Assembly: GCF_024586455.1 (NCBI RefSeq)
Contig: NC_065923.1
Location: 39,170,370-39,234,369 of the forward strand
DNA: 64,000 nucleotides
Reading direction: 5' to 3'
DNA from: Bactrocera neohumeralis
Lineage: Eukaryota; Arthropoda; Insecta; Diptera; Tephritidae
Shown one piece after another: positions 58,981 through 64,000 of the stretch. A program made the position numbers and the translations under genes. The number at the start of each line of letters is the position of its first letter. Position 1 is the first letter of the stretch. Under the pieces are notes generated by a model that had not been told where the DNA came from, ran no database searches, and worked only from the letters and a program-made list of their open reading frames with translations.

Positions 58981-61900
58981 ATGCGAACCGTACACGAAAG
59001 CGCTTTCAAACCGAAACTAACTGGAGAAACCAAATTTGTAGTGAACATTAGACCTATACACCACAATGGTGCGGCACTCTCCAGTACCAATGCAGCGGCA
59101 GCTAACAAAAACAACAATGGCAGTCGCGATTCATTGTCGGTGAACACAAGAAATGCAGATGTTAATGATATTCGACTCGAAGATGGGGCTAATGCGGGTG
59201 CTGCTATTGCTACGGCAGCTGGTGATGGAGCTGCCACACAAAGTAAATCAAAAGACGTCAATCAATACAAACGCATTTCACAAATGAACTGGCCTCGCAT
59301 TTGTACTGTTTCATCGCTGATTGTGGCGTTCTTGCTGATTAGCGGCTCGATTTATCTGCATTTACGGCAGAAGCCGCATCTTGGTCGACTGCATCATGAA
59401 ACGAAGTCTCAGGATGGTAGTCCAGGTGTTGGTAAGTTTGTAGCGCCCATTTAACTGTCCAACTCATCGAAATGAAAATGCGAAGATGCTAATCGAAGGT
59501 AGAAACTAGCAACTAATAGGTTTCCTGCATGTTTTAGCTTTTATGACTGTGGGAGACGCTATAATTGTGTTTACGATGATTTTCTATGTGATTGTTGCTG
59601 ATATATTTATTGTTGTTTTTATTAATGATTATTGTTGTTTTTTTTTGCTTTTACATTATGGGTATATGATTTGTTGCTGAGCGGTTGTATATCAATATGT
59701 CAGAACGTAAAATTTATACTAATTTATTCCGAGGAAATATTGCCTTCAATGATTTTGTCGCCTATTTACTGTTAACATATGTAGTTACCTCGAATATATA
59801 TTTTTTTCTTAATTTGAGTTTAATATTTACAATTTAATAATGAAAGTCAGAATTTAGGCAATTTAGTCTTACCGGGTGATACAAGTAGAGATACTTTTTT
59901 CAATAGCCCTATTTTTGTCATATCACGCGAGAGTCGTGTCAAGCTGACATGTTTTTTCAGTATTTTTTTTGGAATTTCATAATAAAAAGACTTACGCCTG
60001 AACAACGATTACAAATCGTTCACCTTTTTTATGAAACCTTACGCTGCCTAAAGAATGTGTTTCGTGAGTTTCGCTCAACTAATGATCAACATAATCGGCT
60101 TACTCAGCTATTATTCGCAACACCCTCACCCATTTGAGACTCAGCATTCATTATTGGATATTATTAGACGTGGTCTATTCGACGTCCAGCATGCAGTGGA
60201 GAAAATATATCAGCCGCAGAATGTTTAGAATGTTTACGAAGACTGTGGAGAGTCATTTCGGCACCGTTCGCAGCAATTCGGACTGACGTATGACGTATTT
60301 TACATTGAGATCTTAAATTGAAAGCGTACATCTTTCCAAGTGACATTGCTTCGTTATATGAGCTCTTGAAAAGATCCGGCGTTTTCGATACAAATTTTAT
60401 TCAGTCAATGAAACCCATTTCTGGCTCAATGGCTATGTAAACAAGCAAAATTACCACATTTGGGACTAAGAGCATCCTGAAGAGATTCAAGAGCTGCCAT
60501 TACATCCATAAAAGAAAGCGGCTTAGAGTTGTTTGTTTGCCGGTGGAATCATCGGTCCATATTTCTTCAAAAATTATGCCGGTGGAAACGTAACCGTCAA
60601 TGTCGACCGGTAACGCGCCGTGATAACCGACTATTTGATGCCTGTAAATGAAGCTTGTGATCTTGAAGATATTTGGTATGAGTAAGTCAGCGCAACTTTC
60701 CACACATCGCATCAATCAATGGATTCATTGAGAGAAAACTTCGGTGGCAGATAATTTTACGTTTTGGGCCAGTCGATTGGGGATATGTAAAGTCTAAAGC
60801 CAATTCGGAAAAGCACGCTTCGATTCAGGCTTTAGAGCAAAACATCACGTGTATCATTTGCCAGTTACAAGTCGAAATGCTCGAACGAGTCAACGAAAAT
60901 TGGACCCAATGGATGGACTATGTAAGGCGTAGACTCGGCCAACATTTGACAGAGATAATCTTCAAAAAATAAATGCCAGAGAATATTTTTCGAATGGTAA
61001 TAAACATTCCATAATAAATTTGAAGTTTCTGTTCTTTTTTTTAAGTAGGCAACCTCAAAATGGATTATCCGTTAATTTCGTACATCTGAACAAAATTGAC
61101 CCGGACTGTTTCACTTAAACTATACCTACTCGATAAGATTTTTCACTAGATTGGTACCAACATTTTTAAAGCCATATTTACCATATGTAAATTAGTGTAT
61201 CGTTGGCAGCTGTTTATTTACGAACATAGCTCGTTTTGCGATTTTTATCATGGTAAAATATTGAAAAACGAGTTTACTTGAAATTTTGTATTTCCAATGA
61301 AATCACGGCTACTAAATTATTGAAAATGTTGCCGAAGTGTTTTGTGAGTCTACTTTATCATAAACACAAGTATTTGAGTGGCCCAAAGCATTCAGTGAAT
61401 GTCGTAAAATCATCTAGAACTTGCCTCATGCGAGTTGTCTATACACTTTTGTTAACGACGATAACACCGAAAGTGTGAAAGAAGCAGTTCTTGAAAATAG
61501 TCGAGCTGACAAATTGAGTTAGCAAAGGATCTCAACATCTCTTATAGAACGATTTAACACATTTTGGTTAATGTTTTATCTATGAAGTGCGTCAATAACA
61601 GACTCCTTCCAAAATATCTGAATTTGTCGAGTAGTTAACGGAAAAGAGGTTAGCTTAGTGACTGAGAACTATACATTTATCAAACGTATCGTTACTGGTA
61701 ACGAGACATGGCTTTATGGAGAAGACGCTGAAAGTGTCCAATAATCTAATGGCGGCTTAAAATTTGCATTCCAGTGGAGGCTTATATCAAATGTGTAGAA
61801 AATAAAATAAAGCATCGGCATGCTTGTGTTAACTCAGTTGCCCATTTTGAAGGCGATAACAAAGATTTGTATTGAAATACTTGAAAATCTATTTTTCCAG

Positions 61901-62863
61901 TTCGTTTCAAATTTGATCAGATCGTAGAATTCGCTTAAGTGTTATTAATCCGTTAATCGTTCGACAAAACTGCTAAATAGGCCTACAGCTAACATGCATA
62001 TTCGTATTGTGAGGGAAACATATAAACGTTTACCACATTATAATTAACGGAAATGCTATACAATTTCACGATATAATTATTTGATATGTTACACAATTTT
62101 GTTGCATGTTTTTGAGCAATCTTAGAGAAGAGCTTGTTTTAATTATAGTTACCTCGAATAACATACACACTCGTATTCAATATTTCAATTAAATTAAAAA
62201 ATACTTCAACTCTCGACTCATGTCGCTTACCGCTTACAAAACTGCTTAAAATGAATCATCATTATTATTAAGTGAACATCAACAATGTCGTCAGACTCAC
62301 CAGCATTGCGGTATGATAAATATCTTCAATCTCAACGCTCACCCAGTATCGACATTACAACCATTACTTGGAAGCATTTCAACCTGCGCGATAACTGTAA
62401 TAATAACGTTGATATCAATAAGGTTAATAATGACCATGTTGTGGCAACTTCCACAGCAGTGTACAAGTTTAGCACGTATTTATCAAACGCTATTCCAGAT
62501 CTAAACATTAATAGGAGACAAATTCAATAACCTTTGCAGCATCAGCTGGAGTAGAAGACAACACCCCAAACGCCCAACATCCACCGGTAGCCGATAGACT
62601 GTTAGTGCACGAACCAACGGCGGTTATCTCTACCGAGACTTCCTCTGCCACATCGACGACATCCCGGACTCAGGCAGCAAATACACGGCATATTACCGAT
62701 GCTTGTGTACAATGCATTTGCGAGACGGTAAACTTGTGTCGCCCAGCCAAATGTCGTGATGATGTGGATTGTGGCGTGTTTCGCATATCACACCTTTATT
62801 GGTTGGATGCCGGCAAGCCAACACTTGATGCCGACAAGAGCAGCAACAGCAATATTAACACAA
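58981..62863 (+). CDS. Membrane-anchored invertebrate-type lysozyme (destabilase), 3' end beyond window
   Basis: Exons 58981-59431 and 62540-62863 join in phase (258 residues so far; the last exon ends at a GTAAGT donor, so more follows). Residues 1-103 are polar and low-complexity with no signal peptide. About residues 106-127 form one hydrophobic segment preceded by a short basic stretch, which suggests a type II anchor with the enzyme domain outside. From about residue 203 the destabilase domain begins: DACVQCICETVNLC, then CGVFRISHLYW and DAGKPT. This matches i-type lysozymes, where the Glu after CIC (residue 212) is catalytic. The second catalytic Asp of active i-type enzymes is not at the expected spacing, so lysozyme activity is uncertain; destabilase homologues can have isopeptidase activity. 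The 3.1-kb intron contains a DD41D element and a mariner piece. Confidence 0.87.
59872..61075 (+). mobile_element. DD41D (rosa-like) mariner group c, near full length, inactive
   Basis: The left end is CCGGGTGATACAAGTAGAGA, and the right end contains AGTAGGCAACCTCAAAATGG, the inverse of the 4812 end. Transposase text in several frames includes LTPEQRLQIVHLFYETL at the N-terminus and WMDYVRRRLGQHLTEIIFKK at the C-terminus, with GPVDWGYVKSKANSEKHASI before it. A deletion joins the GPVDW motif directly to the WGYVK motif, removing the third Asp. At 1.2 kb it is close to full length. It lies in the intron of the lysozyme gene. Confidence 0.85.
61140..61800 (+). mobile_element. Mariner remnant, N-terminal half
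   Basis: Decayed text: KFCISNEITATKLLKMLPKCF, a VFEWHKAFSEG-like block in a shifted frame, ESVKEAVLENSRA, LAKDLNISYRTI, then FIKRIVTGNETWLYGEDAES. The last is the region of the first catalytic Asp (usual TGDETW, here TGNETW). The C-terminal half is missing. It lies in the same intron as the DD41D element just upstream. Confidence 0.75.
61801..62539. other. Intron sequence of the lysozyme gene
   Basis: No element is recognised. The 81-residue frame at 62285-62530 runs up to the splice acceptor but is in a frame that would not join the upstream exon in phase, so it is treated as noncoding. Confidence 0.4.
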
Positions 62864-63616
62864 GTAAGTCAATTTCAAATATCATTGTCAAAGAAATACA
62901 TATATTCACGCCAATACAGGTTGAGCCAATTATTTTCAAGTTTCTTCTATAAATTTAAGATAAATGAATAACTACGATAGGAGTAAGAGTAAAGAAAAAT
63001 CGAAACACTGTGCCCAGAGGATAAAAATTCGACGAAATAATATGTTAGTTTCATACTTTTTACTTGGTGGTGTGTGATAAGCTTGAAATCTTGATTGTCG
63101 AGGGGGTTCTAATCTTCACTTAAATTTATTTTTAATTATTTTATGATAACAGAACAAAAACACGACTTTGGATAGCTTATTTAAGTTAGGGACATTAGCG
63201 GAAAATTGACATTTTATAGTATCGTTGCGGCCACATAAAATTCCATTAACTATTTTCGAGCTGCTTTAACCTTTTTCCCAACATTTGAGTTTTATCTTTA
63301 GTCATAATATAATGTGCAAAATGGTGAAAGTATTTTTTAAAAAAATTATTTTACTTATTGTAATTGATTCCCTCTGCATTTGCCCTCTAATATACAAGCA
63401 GAAAGGTCTTTGTGTATATTGCTTTCCAATATCCAGGCGCAGTCAATGCACACAGAGCCATTTAACTATTGAATAAGCTTATCAACACTTGAGTAAATGC
63501 ATTACTTATTACTTTTAAATTTTTTTGTGGCTTAATATTGTAATTTTATGCAAAAAGCTTATACCTATCGATATTTCTATGTATGCTTTTTTGACAGCTT
63601 TGACTTGACTTATATT
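62864..63616. other. Intron sequence after lysozyme exon 2
   Basis: It begins with the GTAAGT donor and is AT-rich. No acceptor followed by destabilase-type text is visible before the right edge. Confidence 0.4.
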
Positions 63617-64000
63617 GGGTCACGCTACAAAAGTAGACAGATAGAGGCAACAAACAACGCCATATTTTTTCTCGCTCTTTTGACATTTCTCTTCAGTAAG
63701 GTTTATCATTTCATCATGGAAATATATACTATCCAACAACGAGTCAAAATTAATAAAATTCGGAGTCAGTGGCCTCAACTTTAAGAGCACTACGTCCTAT
63801 TTATAGTCGTCATAATCGTCCTGTCCGAACAACAATTGAGCGTCCAGTGGAAAATTTTGAATCCACAGGTACAGTACAATACGTTTCCGTGGAATTGAGA
63901 CAAAGAACTGTTTATTGTGTCGAGAATATTGCTGCCGCTAGCCCATCAATTGAGGAAGACCCAAATCAGTCTCTGACATGTTGTTCTCAAGCGTTGGACA
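63617..64000 (+). mobile_element. DD41D (rosa-like) mariner group a, 5' part, continues past the edge
   Basis: The sequence ACGCTACAAAAGTAGACAGA and the following 350 bases match the left parts of the copies at 13934 and 42238: ATGGAAATATATACTATCC, GGAGTCAGTGGCCTCAACTT and the VSVELRQRTVYCVENIAAA-like stretch. The outermost terminal repeat is degraded (TATTGGGTCACG). The rest of the element lies outside the window. Confidence 0.85.

Noticed and set aside
62285..62530. 81-residue frame as an extra lysozyme exon
   Set aside because: The acceptor at 62538-62539 and the downstream phase fit the first exon directly; this frame ends in a stop before the acceptor.
1..64000. Bacterial, viral or CRISPR content
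   Set aside because: No operons, ribosome binding sites, spaced direct repeats or intact viral genes are seen; genes are split by GT-AG introns and repeats are of insect type.

Overview
The window looks like nuclear DNA of a higher fly (Brachycera), and a tephritid fruit fly is the best guess. It is AT-rich and has intron-split genes with dipteran-type splice sites. Many degraded mariner-type elements are present, among them several lineages whose transposases fit the DD41D spacing known from the rosa elements first described in Ceratitis rosa. It also carries RTE-type retrotransposons with AAG-repeat tails and dispersed noncoding repeats of a kind common in flies. The species assignment is inference. 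There is no prokaryotic signal, CRISPR array, rRNA or convincing tRNA.

Four protein-coding genes can be reconstructed with splice phases that agree at every junction. (1) A fibrinogen-related protein on the + strand (3773-8145) has a complete C-terminal fibrinogen domain and lacks its 5' exons. (2) A pancreatic-lipase-family enzyme on the + strand (12562-15725) has six exons, 334 residues and an intact Ser-Asp-His triad. (3) A RASD/Dexras-type Ras-like GTPase on the - strand (41472 down to 25069) has four exons, 411 residues and a CAAX box; its 16.4 kb span is mostly transposon-filled intron. (4) A membrane-anchored invertebrate-type lysozyme (destabilase) on the + strand has exons at 58981-59431 and 62540-62863 and continues past the right edge.

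Almost everything else that can be identified is mobile DNA. Mariner remnants of several lineages lie at 340-1170, 1161-1450, 17080-17780, 21370-22165, 23214-24282, 32957-34808, 43775-44400, 49650-50095, 52600-52920 and 61140-61800. DD41D elements fall into three groups by terminal sequence: group a (13934, 42238, 63617), group b (26316) and group c (4812, 8865, 56335, 59872). RTE-clade pieces occur at 469, 6409, 9935, 28145, 34834, 45400 and 47985. RNase H-bearing or R1-type non-LTR pieces occur at 10646, 16062, 22190, 25668, 39671, 42681 and 48480. Insertions are repeatedly nested and in four cases the target-site duplication can be read: RTE in mariner, R1 in RTE, a CTAC-tailed non-LTR element in a DD41D element, and an unclassified GC-rich sequence in mariner.

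The most notable structures are a 352-bp-arm foldback DD41D element inside an intron of the GTPase gene (26316-27299), which would make the pre-mRNA form a long hairpin; a perfect 35-bp hairpin at the 5' junction of an R1-type insertion (10648-10730); and a 597-bp GC-rich insert of unknown class with an 11-bp target duplication (33750-34346). The four genes show no sign of functional coupling; they look like neighbours in a repeat-rich chromosome segment.
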